Positions 1 through 12,447 of a stretch of DNA of 64,000 bases are shown piece by piece. Below the pieces are notes generated by a model, which did not search any database, was not told where the DNA came from, and saw nothing but the letters and a program-made list of their open reading frames with translations. A program made the position numbers and the translations under genes. The DNA is from a virus, in IMG/VR virus record IMGVR_UViG_3300009703_000014, positions 1 to 64,000 of that record. One strand, written 5' to 3'. Position 1 is the first letter of the stretch. The number at the start of each line of letters is the position of its first letter.

Positions 1-100
1 ATTTAAACCATATAATATTAACAGATATCGTCATATTAAAGAGGCTTTTAAAGTAAAAACAGTGCCTCTTAGTAATAAAAAAATAACCTTGGTAGATTAA
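1..100 (+). CDS. 3' end of an upstream gene
   Basis: Only the last 32 codons are in the window. The open frame starts at base 2 and ends with TAA at 98-100, one base before the next ATG. The visible tail is basic and Lys-rich, and nothing in it identifies a family. Its close packing with the structural genes that follow suggests a virion or tail-assembly gene, which is inference only. Confidence 0.6.
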   Translation, partial: FKPYNINRYRHIKEAFKVKTVPLSNKKITLVD

Positions 101-101
101 T

Positions 102-1214
102 ATGGGAGTAAACGACTCGGTAAATACTATTAAAGACAATCAAGATAGCAACGCCAATATTATAAGTATTTCGTTAGCGAATGTAAACATAGGAGAGGGT
201 GCTGGAGGGTTTCCAAAATTAACTAAAAAAGAAGCCCCTCACTTATTACAAGAAGAAGTAAAAGGGACAGACGTGGGAGCTGCTTTACATATTTTAGATA
301 TAAATGGGGATGCCATTAGATCTACAAACAAGTTTTTTTTACAAGGATTTTCTTTTAATACCCGTGAAAAAACACAAGTAGTAGAAACCTTCGAAGGGTC
401 TAGTCTATCTTTTTTTGGGGAGGCTGTTAAAATGTACAGCTTTCAAGGAGTAGCCGTGGATCATGGTGCTTCTGGGATCGTGGGAGGAGCTTCAGGAGCT
501 TCCGGGTTTCATTTAAGTGCCCTAGTAAAATTATATAATGATGAGATGCGCGCGACTAAATTAGTAAACAATAATAATATAGCTGTTATGACAATTATGA
601 ATCATACTATTAAGGGGTACCCTGTGAATTTTTCGACAGGTTATAGCTCAGCCCAAGATAAAATCGGAACTTTTTCTATGCAATGGGTTGTAACAGACCA
701 CTCCTTAAGCTTACAGGGGGTTGTTACTGAAGGTAATTTAGAAGAACTTACAAAACCCTTAGCTAATAGTGAGGCGTTACAGTTAGCTATAAAAGAAATG
801 GATGAAGTATTAACATCTATAAATAATGTCATCATGCTTAAAAATTATAAAGGTTTTGAGGATTCGCTGTCTACCTTTGAAGTATTTGACAAAACAATGT
901 TTACTGATGTGTTTAATGACGCAATTGTAACTAACATTAAAGCTAGTATTAAAGAGAACTTAAATGCTTTAAAACCTGTAATGAAACACGGCATTAAAAG
1001 TTCCTACGGTCTTTTAGGGCCGATTATTCAGCTAGGTATAGGGACAGCAGAGAGTGCCGTAGAGGATTATTTTGCTGTTTTAATAAACGATATTGATAGG
1101 TTTGATTTCGATAGTGACGCTGGCATAGCCAGCCTTACTGCATTTAAAGGTAATCTTGGACGCCTACTTACAGTTAGAAGCAAATTAATAAATATGATGG
1201 CGAGGGTACTTTAG
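102..1214 (+). CDS. Putative virion/tail protein, 370 aa
   Basis: I do not recognise a named family. The 370-residue product has no signal peptide or membrane segment. It has a Gly/Ala/Ser-rich loop near residues 120-135 and a soluble alpha/beta-looking N-terminal half, followed by helices rich in Leu and Ile. It stops at TAG and the next ATG follows with no gap, so it is translationally linked to the sigma-like gene. It lies directly upstream of baseplate genes, so a baseplate or tail-completion role is likely by position. It has no in-frame TGA and its single Trp is TGG. Confidence 0.7.
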   Translation: MGVNDSVNTIKDNQDSNANIISISLANVNIGEGAGGFPKLTKKEAPHLLQEEVKGTDVGAALHILDINGDAIRSTNKFFLQGFSFNTREKTQVVETFEGSSLSFFGEAVKMYSFQGVAVDHGASGIVGGASGASGFHLSALVKLYNDEMRATKLVNNNNIAVMTIMNHTIKGYPVNFSTGYSSAQDKIGTFSMQWVVTDHSLSLQGVVTEGNLEELTKPLANSEALQLAIKEMDEVLTSINNVIMLKNYKGFEDSLSTFEVFDKTMFTDVFNDAIVTNIKASIKENLNALKPVMKHGIKSSYGLLGPIIQLGIGTAESAVEDYFAVLINDIDRFDFDSDAGIASLTAFKGNLGRLLTVRSKLINMMARVL

Positions 1215-1937
1215 ATGAAAACACTAAAAGAAAGAGAAATGGACCTCTTTAATCAATACCAAGCGGGAGACTTCCATGCTAAAAAAGAATTGATGGGATC
1301 TTTAAAACCAATTATCTATAGACAAGTGAATAGGTTTAAGGCCTCAGGCCTTCCTGCTATATCTTTAAAATTGGAAGGATTGCGCTTAGCGGAACATGCC
1401 ATAGATACTTATGATCCAAGCAAGTCCCAACTAAATACACACGTGACTAATTATTTAAAAAAAATGAGTAGGTTTGTTACTAACTACCAAAATGTAGGGC
1501 ATATACCAGAACCTAGAGCGCTAATGATAGGTAAGTATCAAACTGCTTTTGATAATTTAGGAGCTGACAAAGGAAGAGAACCTACTATTGATGAGTTGGC
1601 AGATCACTTACAAATTAATCCTATAGAAGTCGAGCGTCTTCAAATCGAACTCAGAAAAGATTTAGCTATTAAAGTAGAGGAAGCTGACGATGAGTCCTTA
1701 GGAGGTTTTTACTTTCATTCAAACTCGTTTGGGGAGGACCCTAAGTTAAAGCAGGCTATAGAGTTTGTTTACTATGATGCTAATTCAGTGGATAAAAAAA
1801 TCTTAGAGTATACCTTCAAACTAAATAATAAACCCACATTAACAGATAAAGCTATAGAATTAAAATTAAGATTGTCCACTTTTGAATTAAAAAAACGTAA
1901 GACGCGTTTAGCTAAGGAAATAAAAGAACTTCTATAA
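1215..1937 (+). CDS. Sigma-70-like RNA polymerase factor
   Basis: This 240-residue protein looks like a compact sigma factor. An N-terminal helical part (about residues 1-100) resembles sigma region 2, including the DTYDPSKSQ-x-NTHVTNYL stretch typical of the A-x-x-T-Y-a-x-x-x-I-r core. A region-3-like segment near residues 125-155 has the family pattern G-x-x-PT-x-x-ELA-x-x-L. The C-terminus is a basic helical segment that could act as region 4. It lies inside the tail module, with its stop overlapping the next start. The phage has its own beta/beta-prime polymerase at 45-51 kb, so this factor may direct it to late promoters, which is inference. Confidence 0.72.
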   Translation: MKTLKEREMDLFNQYQAGDFHAKKELMGSLKPIIYRQVNRFKASGLPAISLKLEGLRLAEHAIDTYDPSKSQLNTHVTNYLKKMSRFVTNYQNVGHIPEPRALMIGKYQTAFDNLGADKGREPTIDELADHLQINPIEVERLQIELRKDLAIKVEEADDESLGGFYFHSNSFGEDPKLKQAIEFVYYDANSVDKKILEYTFKLNNKPTLTDKAIELKLRLSTFELKKRKTRLAKEIKELL

Positions 1938-4093
1938 TGTCCATTAATATAAAAAATGTGATAGACATGATGGGAATGGGGGACTCTCTATCGGCTTTAG
2001 GCATATCCATTGACGATCCTTGTGATGCTTCTGGCCTGGTTCAAGCTATTTTTGATGAGACATCTGCTCTTGTTAAAGAGGTCGAAGAAAGTATTAATGC
2101 CATTTCAGCTAAAGCGGGTGCAGGAAATTTTATAGGCGTAGTTGTAAGTATTTTAGGAGATATGGCAGGCGCTGCTGTTGGCGGCTTAATGGACTACTTT
2201 GTTGCAGACATGCTTTTCGGAAATGTGTTTGGGTCTATAGCTTCTTTAATTACTCTTTTAATGACTGCTTTAAGAGGCGTTGAGCTTATTATATTATATT
2301 ATGCAGCTACACATCTTTCTTTGATGCTGCATTACCGTAAAAAACTTGGGGGCCTCTTAATAAATGAGCTCTCCCTTTTATTAGATTTTATAGACGCTGT
2401 TAATAATGTCCTTGGAAATGATAATGCTTCTTGAACTGAAATAAGTGCGGCTTCTGAATATGTAAGGGCCGCGGAACTTCGAGTTGGTTTTGAGGTAGGG
2501 CGATATAATACCTCTAAAAGTATTAGTTTGAATAACATAAATAGAAGCATTGACTACATTGATTCTGCTAAAAATGCCTTATCTGGTGGGATTATGGAAG
2601 GTATAAAAAATGAGCTAAACAGCCTCCATGTTGAGTCTGGGTTAGGGCCTTTAAATGATTATGTTTATGTAGATACTTGGCAAGGAATGTCTATCCCAAA
2701 CTTCTCTGGATTCCAGTCTTACTTTAAAGACTTAAAGGCTATAATAGCTGAAAAGTATGTGAGCAGTTTGCCGCCAGACGACCCTAATTATGAAGCAGAC
2801 TCCTTAGCTAAAAAGCAGGCGCTGTTTGACTTTATTATGAAATTAATGCCCATGTTACCCAAGATCTTACAAGCACTTTTAATGACTAACATTGTAGAGC
2901 ATGCCAGTGATACACTAATTGAAAAGCTCCCTATATTTATCGCTCTTAATAAAAAACAGCGTAAAAAGCTTAATAAAATGTTATCCCCACCAAACGCCGC
3001 AGAAGAAATAATGGATAGCTTAGAACCGGCACCACAACCTATATTTTTTACTGACCCTAAGACAAAAGACCTAACATATCAAACTGCGTTAACGGGTGTT
3101 AAGATAGCGGAAGCTGCTATCTTAATGTTTCCATCTTACTGGAATTTTTTAAACCAAACAAGCTTTTTAGCTGGGACTTTTTTAAGACCAGCGCTTGATA
3201 AATTGAAGAGCATTAGACAGGATATGGGTGAGTGAGTGAGTGGTGAAAATCCAGGAGCTGACTCTATTTGAAAAGTTCAAGGTAAAAAAATAGCATGGAC
3301 TACTAAGCTTTCTGCCATTAAAGGCCATCTACAAGTATTAGCGGGTAATGACTCTCTTAGCCAGTCCTTGGGAATAAATTCGACACAAGTTGCCGAAGAG
3401 GCTGACGATGCTTTAGAGAAACTTGACATATTAAGAGAAGCCATCACAAGTAGGCACGTACATGCTGATAAGTCCCCCAGAACAATCCCGGGAGATACTG
3501 CTTTTAATATAGCACAAAAATATTTGATAATGCTTAGCAGTGGAAGTGTTTTTTCTTTGTTTGGTAAGAATACACATGTGGTGGGCGGTATTCAAGGAGC
3601 AAGAATAGCCCTAAAAGCTCAAATGCAAGAAGACCAAGACCTTATAAATATATGCACTTCTTTTACAAAAGAAGTGGAAGAAATGACCACTTTTCCAGCA
3701 ATTAAAAAAGCATTTGATGATATGCTAAAATCCCTAGAGGGGTCTGTAGCTGGAGGTTTGCTAAGCGACCTACAAAATGGAGACTTATCTAATTTAGTAT
3801 CTCAACTTCAAAATGTGGCAGCCCTAAGTGAGATGGCTAACTTGCTATTTTGTTTAGGAGAGTACACAACGGGAATTTTTGCAGACCCACAAGCCCTTGC
3901 TTTAGGAACTTTTATGGGCGTGGACCTTCAAGATAAAAAAGAATTAGCGCAATTTAAAAGCTGATGGGCTTCAAAAGAAGCAACAATAGATAACTTAAAG
4001 GACCAGCAAGCCGTCTTAGCAGATACTACTCAAATGGTAGAGTCTGCTATAGAAACTGCCTCTGGTTTAATGTCGTCAATGGAGACTGTATAA
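1937..4093 (+). CDS. Large virion structural protein, read through four UGA
   Basis: A single frame of 718 codons runs from the ATG overlapping the previous stop to TAA at 4091-4093. It is interrupted only by TGA at 2432, 3233, 3269 and 3962. Read as Trp, these give one continuous protein. The sequence has a Gly/Ala-rich hydrophobic stretch near residues 55-130 with transmembrane-like helices, then long helical parts. I recognise no family. A standard-code annotation would split it into three or four pieces with no independent starts. A strong ribosome site (AAGGAGG) follows for the next gene. Confidence 0.75.
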
Positions 4094-4105
4094 GGAGGCT
4101 TTATT

Positions 4106-4543
4106 ATGAGTTTAATAGATATACAATTAGTAGATTTTTTAGAAGATAGCTCTTCTATTAGATTTCATTACCCTTTAGGAGGAAATGTTTCTGAAGGGAC
4201 TAATAACTTGATTCAGATGTTAATAAAGCGTATATTGACTATAAGGGGAAGCAATGAGCTTGAGCCTACCGTAGGAAGTAATTTTTATGGATTGTTTGGT
4301 ACTATCAATTACCAGGAGGCGGAATCTATAAAAGAGAATTTTCCTCTTTTATTATCGAGCTTAGTAGAAAATATAAAACAGGAACAAACAGAGGCAGAAC
4401 AGGAGAACTCCAGATTAGAGCCTTCTGAAAAGCTTAAGGACCTTACAATGCAGTCTGTCGTATATGATGACCTTTTAAGTGGATGAATCATACAATTAAA
4501 AGTAGAGACAGAAGCAAATCAATTTTTTGTAGTAACTATTTAG
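4106..4543 (+). CDS. Baseplate wedge protein, gp25/W-like
   Basis: The 145-residue product matches the gp25-like baseplate family in size and layout. After a short N-terminus it has the family core around residues 25-60: an N-x-L-I-Q-M-L-I-x-R segment, then R-G-S-N-E-L-E-P and G-S-N-F-Y-G-L. In contractile-tailed phages this protein is part of the baseplate wedge. It ends at TAG 4541-4543 after one in-frame TGA at 4484, near the C-terminus. The ATG lies 6 bases after AAGGAGG. The baseplate-J gene follows directly, the usual order for myoviruses. Confidence 0.82.
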
Positions 4544-4553
4544 AGAGTATAAT

Positions 4554-7500
4554 ATGGCCACAAATATAAAAAATTTCATTATAGAACAGTTAAAAAGCGC
4601 AAACCCTGCTATGGACACTCGCCCTGGAAGTGTTCTGCGTGACTTACTTGTTAATCCCCTAGCGCTCGTTTTAGAGGGATACCAGCAAGATCATAAAAGA
4701 ATGTTGGAGAGGCAGACTGTATCAAATATCGGCAGCTTATCTGAGGATGAGCTCGATGCCGTAGCTTCAAATTTCTTAATATCTAGAAATAAAGGGACTA
4801 AATCTACAGGCTATGTTCGCCTTTACTTCTCTTCTCCAAAAGCTTTTACTATACCTAAAGGAGCGCGGTTTAAAACTGCGGACGGTATACTATTTGAAAC
4901 AACTTATGCTTTTACAGTATCCCGATTACAGATGGAGCAGAATACACTAGATTATCCTAACTATGATACAGGCCAAGTGCCTGTGCAATCTGTTCTTGAG
5001 GGTGCAAATACAAACATCCCTGCTAATAGTTCTTTTACCTCAACAGGGAGTTTGCCCTCCTCTCCTATAAAAATAAATAATACCGGTGCTTTCTACGGCG
5101 GGATTGAGAAAGAAACAAACGATAAGTTATATAATAGGTTAGTAGATGCAGTAAATAATAAATCTTTAGCAGCCCCTACTGCCATTAAAAGCGGGATTAA
5201 GGACTTAATTTCAAGTGTGGTTGATGTGGACGTAATAGGAGCCGGGCACCCTTTAATGGTTAGGGATTTAACAAATTTAGCGGAAACTGTGGCTAATTAT
5301 AAATCACACGATTTTACCTATACTTACTCTGGGCTACATAGCGGTGATTATGATAAAAAACATATGGCCCTAACTGGCCACTTTATTGACATAGATCCTA
5401 CTGCCGATGTATCTTACCCAGAGGTTTCAGGGTGAAGTAAGGAGTTTTCTAATGACATGTATCAGGGGTTATATAATAAAACAGACCTGAGTTACGCAGA
5501 AGATTCGTCTAAAATTATTGTGCGGGAGTACTTTGAGGATTTACTGGATAATGAAGCCCCCCAGCAAGACCTGGCGTACTTAGCTACAAGCGGTGGGTGA
5601 CAGTTTCATGACGGAGTTAATGGGAATAACCAGATGTTCTACTTAGATGAGATTTCAGTATCTAATAATAAATTGCGGCTTGGAAAAACCCTGGATCCAA
5701 CGAGTGTGGACGCCACCTTACAAATACCTTTAGCCATGCTGTCAGGTATATATGATTTAGCAGGATCAGCTATCCAAGGAACTACGGAGGAGGCGATTAA
5801 CCAGCTAGAGGATTTAATACAACCCAGCAACTTTAATAATACGAGTCCAATCTTCCACAAACAAATTGACCAACATCTTGGAGTTAAACTTCAATGCGAA
5901 ATATCTACAACTGATGGAACTGAAAACGGGGAAATGTGTTATATAACGTTTTTAAGAAACTCTGAAAAATATTTGCCTCATGATGGGTATGGGTTGGGTT
6001 GGAGAAAGCAGCCGTCTTTCCTAATTAGGATAAATAACAATACACATACTTCAGAGGATATTGCCCAATTTGTTGAGGAGTATGGAGTGACGGAGGAAGT
6101 AGCTTTAGGGTTGGTAGGGCAACTTTCTAATAGCGTAAATAAAAAATATTGGAAGTATAATATATACTTGGTAGATAATGACATTTTACAAGAAGAGGTT
6201 TGAATAGGACACGACATGCTTTGGGATCAAACTAGCGGACGTAACCAGTTTTTGCAAGCAGCTAAAACTTGAATAGAGCCTAACGAAACCTATAATGTTA
6301 AAATGAAATTATTTCCGCAGCTAGCATTCCAATGCTGGATTTGGAATAATGGGGTAACTTTTGATGATACCACACATCAGGTCTTAGACCGAGGCCAAAC
6401 CTACCCTCCATATGTTCCAGTTTCTGGTGATGTTAAAACATACACAAGTGGATTAGAAAGTCTCGATGCAAATAGAAGTCATTTTGGTATAGCCGTAGCG
6501 CAGACTAGAAACTATATATGATCTTTTGATGATTTAGTTATTAATTCCTTTGTTGAAACCTTTCCCATGCATTTATTTAGATTTAAAGTGGACAGTACAT
6601 ATTTTAATCCAGGGAAGGACGCCACTTTTAGCTATCATGGTGTAGGCTATGATCCTTTAGAGTATGCTATCGATAATAACACGGGCAATAGTAAGGTTAA
6701 GGTTGGAGTATATAACGAGGCTATGGGTGCTTGGCAAGACTTAGGATCGCATGAGTCTACGATCGATAGTGATCGCGCTACACAAAAAATTCAAAAGACT
6801 ATTAGTCCTTTAGGTAATTATTTAGATTCTGAGGGGTTTGTTAACTTTGCTGCTACTCCTGCAAATTCTGGGCCAGGCTTTGAAGATAATGTGGAACACT
6901 CTTTACGTACCTACCATTGTGAAATAAATAATACAGCTATGGGAGGCATACATAGGGGCAATGCCGTAGATATCTATGTGCACGACCCTCAAAACACAGC
7001 CGTTGGAAGTGCCGTAATGACAATGGATAGCAGTGTTTTAAATGTATGGACTATGCCAGGCGTGTCAAGTTATATACAAGAAATATTGGAAGTAAGAGAA
7101 TTTACATCCCAACTTTCTTTAGATAAGTCTACTTGGTCTCTGTCTTACTTAAGCGATGGAAATACTTACGGAGCGATGTCTCAGCCACAAATCACTTTTG
7201 ATTTAGATAACATGTCGGGCACTATTATTGAAGTAGTTTATAGACATCTCACTTCTGGAACCTCTATTGCATCTTACTTAAGTAACCCTGATACTCGATA
7301 CCCAGCAGCAGACCAAATGGTTAAAGTAATGCCCCCAGCTCGAATTAAAATTAATGGTTTAAAGTACGCAGGCGGTATAGATGAAGTAAATATGCGACAA
7401 GCTATAGCTACTTATTTTAATACTTTAGAAGATACCTCTTTTGATAAGTCTGATCTAGTAAATCTTTTGTATGCTAATGGGGCTTCTTTTGTAGATTTAG

Positions 7501-7646
7501 ATATGCTTATTTTTATATATCAGTACAATACAGAAGGAGTTCAGCAAATTATACCAATGACTGCACAGACTTACAAGATACCAATAACTACAATAGCAAG
7601 GTTTTTTTGTAGTGAGGGAGACTTACTAGGAGTAGAGCGTGTTTAA
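4554..7646 (+). CDS. Baseplate J-like protein, five UGA codons
   Basis: The frame of 1030 codons ends at TAA 7644-7646 and contains TGA at 5433, 5598, 6201, 6270 and 6519. The N-terminal 270 residues carry the baseplate-J pattern: a D-x-R-P-G-S-V-L-R-D-L-L start, a long helix, S-L-S-x-D-E-L-D-A-V-A, F-x-I-P-x-G-A-x-F and an E-x-x-E-x-N-D-x-L-Y-x-R helix. Such proteins form the baseplate wedge periphery. The C-terminal two thirds is unlike classic gpJ and may be a phage-specific extension. It overlaps the next gene, whose GTG start lies inside the last codons. Confidence 0.85.
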
Positions 7647-9483
7647 TCCTAAAACTACAGCAAACTTTGACGCGCTCTGAGACAAGCTAGGTACGTTTTA
7701 TACTCTTGTAGAGCCAGAAAGTAAAAAAATTATTCAAGATTATTGGGAGGCCTTATTTAACGGTTTGGAGGGCCTGCATTATGATTTAGCACAAGCACAT
7801 TTAGTACCCTACTTAGAGCATTCAAGAGGTTACTTGGAAGATGCTTTTCAAGACCGAACTGTAATATTTGAAGGGTCTGAAAAAAATTGTGAATCAACTT
7901 ACTATATGTCTCCTATAGGATCCGGATATTCAACATCACCTGTTATAAGTGGAGCGTCCTACGAATATAAGGTTTCTTCTGTTTATAACTATGGATCCTC
8001 CATTGCCAGTCCTTCTTTTTTTGTAGGAAGCGCAGATACTATAAGTGGCCTTACTTCAAACCCAATACAGTTGGAGTGGCCTAGTGTTTCGGGAGTAAGT
8101 CACTACAACATTTATGGGCGTTCTCCTGGCTTAAAACCTGCTTTATTACATACTACTTCCGCCACTTCGTGAGTTGATAGTGGTATTGTCAGCCAGCCGC
8201 CCGAAGCTGATTATAAAGAAGAACACCCTATTTGGCCAGTTAAGGAGCATGCGGCAGTTAAAAACTTTATATATACGTTGACAGACACTGAACAATACTT
8301 GACTGTTCCTGTATTAAGTGGAATAAATACAGAACAAACCTTACTGGAAAATGTGGACTACGAAGTGAATGCAACTACTAGATTAAAGTTTTTAAACCCA
8401 ATACATAAAACCTTTTTAAAAGTATGGGAAGGAAGGGAAGACGCATCACATACATCCTACCAAACTGGCTCTTCTACTAAGTTTATTATACAAGGACAGC
8501 AGGCACCTGATTTACAATTAGTTAGGGGTATAAAATATACCTTTGATTGTAGGGAGCTTTCTGAGACATTCACCATATATAGTGGTGTAGCAGATCCAAT
8601 TAACACCGTCCTAGCTGATTCATCAGACAACTTATTCAGCTTTATTCCAGATAATACTACGCCATCTACAATTTACTATGGGAGTACGAGTTTAAGCGGG
8701 ATGGGTGATTCTATCACAGTTGTTGATTCGTTGACAGATACTATACACATCGATGACTCACAAGTTTTGCTCTATAATGGGGCAGATTTTTTAATTCCCA
8801 GAGCTTATAAAATTTTACCTACTATCACAAATATATACTTAAAAGGTTTAGGGGCAAAAGATCCTAAAGAGGTAATAAACTCAGAAATGTATCCTCCTTT
8901 TTTAAGTGGGTGATCCACAGAAGAAATATCTTATGAAGACAGACGTAAACTTTATGGGGACCACTTAAAGAATTGGTGCTATGCAATGTCAGCCATATCA
9001 AACCAGCCCCCTGCTCTGCATAACCTAGAAAACCTATACTCACTAACAAAAGGATTTCCTTTTAGCTATCATCCTTGTATCGTAGAATCCCTAACCGTGA
9101 GTGGCGGCCTCTCGTATTTAAATACCTTGGGAGATGAGGGATTTGCAGATATCTGCTACGCAATAGATAGCCAAATGTCTCTAAATTACGGCGTAGGGGA
9201 CCATATTGACAAATTTTCTATATTAGTGTCTGGAATTAATTTTTATGATAATGAAAAAAGCCCAGAAACTGTTAGTAGTATACTGGGTAGGGAGGGGGAA
9301 ACATACGAGTTTGATGTGTATCCTAAGTGGATTACAGCTACTACTTTAGAGCTGCATCCGTACCCTTCTGACTCTTCACACTTTATACGACCTAACACCC
9401 TGAGCAGCTCACTAGTTGATGAAGCTTTGTCTAACGTGACTACAGAAGCGTCTGTATATATACCACCTGCGGAGGATATATAA
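7639..9483 (+). CDS. Putative baseplate/tail protein with fibronectin-like segment
   Basis: The 614-codon frame starts at GTG 7639, inside the end of the J-like gene, and stops at TAA 9481-9483. TGA codons at 7678, 8170 and 8911 are read through. The N-terminal ~90 residues are helical. Residues 100-180 resemble a fibronectin III or Ig-like beta sandwich, with repeated S-x-Y-x-Y-K-V-S-S and H-Y-N-I-Y-G-R strands. Position directly after gpJ, with large size, suggests a gpI-like or fibre-adaptor role. I cannot assign a family. No ATG gives a longer or better-placed start. Confidence 0.7.
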
Positions 9484-10397
9484 TGGCTGCCCCTATTTTA
9501 CACATGCAGCAAAATAAGGAATATACAATAAACCAGTACCTCACGGATCATTTACTAATAATCGGGTCGGATGGGCTTGGGGGATCTGAAGACTTTACAA
9601 ATGAGTTAGAGACAGGCCTTACTCATTATTATAAAACTACGGAAGGGGTAAAACATTTAGGCCTTACTAATTGATCGGCTGATGACTTATGCTTCTATAC
9701 TGGAGCTTCTAAAACAGCAGAGTCAATTAAAGTATATAGGTATAAAACTACTTTCACGCCGACAGAAGCTCATGGCGCAACTGTTTTTTATAAGTGCATT
9801 TTACACCCCAATGAGGGAGGGCAAATCAATATACTAGAGGGTCCGGGCGATGTAATAAATAGCGAAGAAATCCATTATTTATTAGGCATTCAACAAACAA
9901 ATAGAACTTATGGAATTCCGCATAGCAGTGAAATAGCAGAAAACTTTTTAGCAAATAACATACCTGCCGGACTTTCCCCTAAACTTTTTAATTTTGCACC
10001 TCAAGTATCAGCACAGGTAGGCGATTCTCGGTGGTATTCTCCTGCTACAGGAGATAATGAAATTTTACTTTCTGGCTTGATTGTTGACCCAGAAAACGAT
10101 ATATTAACATATAAGTGGTCACAAATTTTTCCAACAGAGGGAGCTTTAACTGGCTTAGAGTTGATGGGGGAGTTTGCGGATGATACCGCATTAGAAACCA
10201 CTTTTACAATCCAGTCAGGAGAAACTCCTCCGGTAGACACAGCTTACACTTTTAAGCTTACAGTGAGTGATTCGAATAATAGTGTGTCAGACACAATCGA
10301 CGTTCTAGTATCTGGATTAGATACCTTTGACTTATTCTCAGATACCGGGTTTGGTTTCTCAGATATAAACTTAACATTTGACTCTCTAGATAACTAG
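9483..10397 (+). CDS. Tail protein with C-terminal PKD/Ig-like domain
   Basis: The ATG overlaps the previous stop as TAATG. The 304-codon frame contains one TGA at 9672 and ends at TAG 10395-10397. The last ~110 residues look like a PKD or cadherin-type fold: a D-P-E-N-D-x-L-T-Y-K-W strand, then a Y-T-F-K-L-T-V-S-D-S-N-N-S-x-S-D motif. Such domains are common in phage adhesins and decorate tail tips. The N-terminal part is not recognised. Confidence 0.72.
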
Positions 10398-10412
10398 AGT
10401 AGGAGACTATAT

Positions 10413-12437
10413 ATGCCTAGTACATATACAACTTTATCTGGAACAAATACTCCATCTGAAATGGTTACAGCATGGAATAATAACTTCCCTCTTATAGCGC
10501 AAGATATATCAAGTCTTAAAGTTTTAACTTCAGCCGTCAGTGGAACTAGTGTAGGAACTACTAGTAGCCAAACACTTACTCAAAAAACGATGGTATCTGA
10601 CGATATAGGCGCAACAGGAAACTTATTTACTTTATCACGTCTTGACTTAAGCAGCACTCAGGAGTTTATACGGGTACAGACTCGATGAGTAGACCCCACC
10701 AACAGTAGTAGTTCTTTAACAGGCCTTATTTCTGATATTATACCTGGAAGTGATGGTTACAGTACAATAGATGCTGGCGGTAAGGGGATATATAATCTCG
10801 TGATAAGTGGTGGAAATGGAATTAAAGCTACAGTATCAGAGCAAGAGCTGCATTTCAATATGGATGATAACATGGTTTTAAACGCATCGGGACAAAGTTT
10901 TTTATTTGGGGCTTCAGCAATAAAAAGTGGGTTTGATTTTGATGTTTCAGGAAGCGCTTTATATAGAGGAAGTCTAGTAATTTCAGATGACTCCACACCC
11001 GACAATCCTTTAGATAGCGCAACTTTAGATATAGGAGAGCTTGGTAAAGCACAAATTAACTTACGGTCTGGTAAAAATTCAACAGCTGACCATAGTATAA
11101 TTAAATATTACAATAATGCTGCACATAAATGGACTCTAGGCAAGAACAACTCAGATGCCTTCTATTTAAAAAACGCCGATATAACCAATAATATATTTGA
11201 AGTAAATCACACAACAGGTAATATAGGCTTTTTTGGGCAACCTGATACTGCCAGTGCTTTTAAAATTACTGGAGCATCCAAGATCGTCGGGAACTTAGAT
11301 GTAAGTGCGGATATTACTACTGGAACGTTTAAAGGCATTTTACATACTGACACAGTAACTACTGTCTCTATTACAGATGCTAATGTAACTTTAAATAAGT
11401 TGGCCGCCAACTCTGTAAGTAGTGCTAAGATTGTGGATGGCAATGTAACCACTGTAAAAATAGCGGACGACGCAGTAAATGCGTCAAAACTTAACAATGA
11501 CATTGCGGGTGATGGAATTACTATAACAAACGGAGTTCTTACTCCTACTGTGGATAATAGCTCTATTGAAGTATCTAGTGGAAATTTACAAGTTAAGAGC
11601 GGGGGTATATTAGCAGCACACATAAATAGTCAGGCAGTAACTAAGGCAGAAATACATGCAAATATAGCTGGGGCCGGCCTAACAGGGGGTAATAACAGTG
11701 GTTTAAGTGTTGTCACAGATAATAGTAGTTTAGAGGTATCGGGAAATACAGTTGTAATTAAAGATCTTGGAGTACAAACTGGTCACCTTGCAAACGATGC
11801 CGTAACTAATAGCAAGATAGCAAATAATGCGGTCGATACTGAGCACATAACTACTAATGCCGTGGGCACTAGCGAGATTAAAGACGGTGCCGTAACTAAT
11901 AGCAAGATAGCAAATAATGCGATAACAGGCGCTAAGATTGGAGGAAGTGCTGTTGGAGGTAGTGAACTTAGTGGTACTTTGTCCGGACCTCATAATTTTA
12001 CGGGTAGTATTAGTTTTGCTAATGATTTAACTGTGGGCGGTGATACTCTATCTCCTAACGGCCAAGTACCTGTAGGTAGCGTTGTAGCCTGAGTAGGGGG
12101 CTGGCACGGAGTAAGCGGGTCTTTAGGCACAGCAGTGGGAGTACCTACAGGCTCTTGGAAGGAATGCAATGGGGGGACAGTAACTGACTCAGAAAGTTCC
12201 ATGAATGGTAGTACTGTTCCTAATCTAAATGGAACAGGTGACACTAGCAGAATCTTTTTAAGAGGGACTAGCAGTAGTGTGGGCAGCACTGGAGGAAATA
12301 CAACGCATGCGCACAGTTTAAGTGGATCTAGCAAAGGAGATGGAAATGGCAGCCCTCGCTGGGGGAAAACAACTAGTAGCGATGCTGATCATATACCTCC
12401 ATATTTTCAAGTAAAATATATAATTAGGATCAAATAG
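10413..12437 (+). CDS. Tail fibre with C-terminal phage tail-collar domain
   Basis: The 674-codon frame has TGA at 10686 and 12090 and ends at TAG 12435-12437. The middle carries repeats rich in V-T-N-S-K-I-A-N-N-A, typical of fibre shafts. The C-terminus matches the tail-collar family: P-V-G-S-V-V-A-(UGA), a P-T-G-S-W-K-E-C-N-G-G core, and T-H-A-H-S-L with a D-H-I-P-P-Y end. The second UGA (codon 560) occupies the family Trp of the G-S-V-V-A-W motif, good evidence for UGA=Trp. The shaft has near-exact DNA repeats around 11805 and 11890. Confidence 0.88.
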
Positions 12438-12447
12438 GGGATAAACA

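Noticed and set aside
2332-2550. 72-codon minus-strand frame
   Set aside because: It lies entirely opposite the 718-codon structural gene, has poor composition, and exists because TGA splits the real frame.
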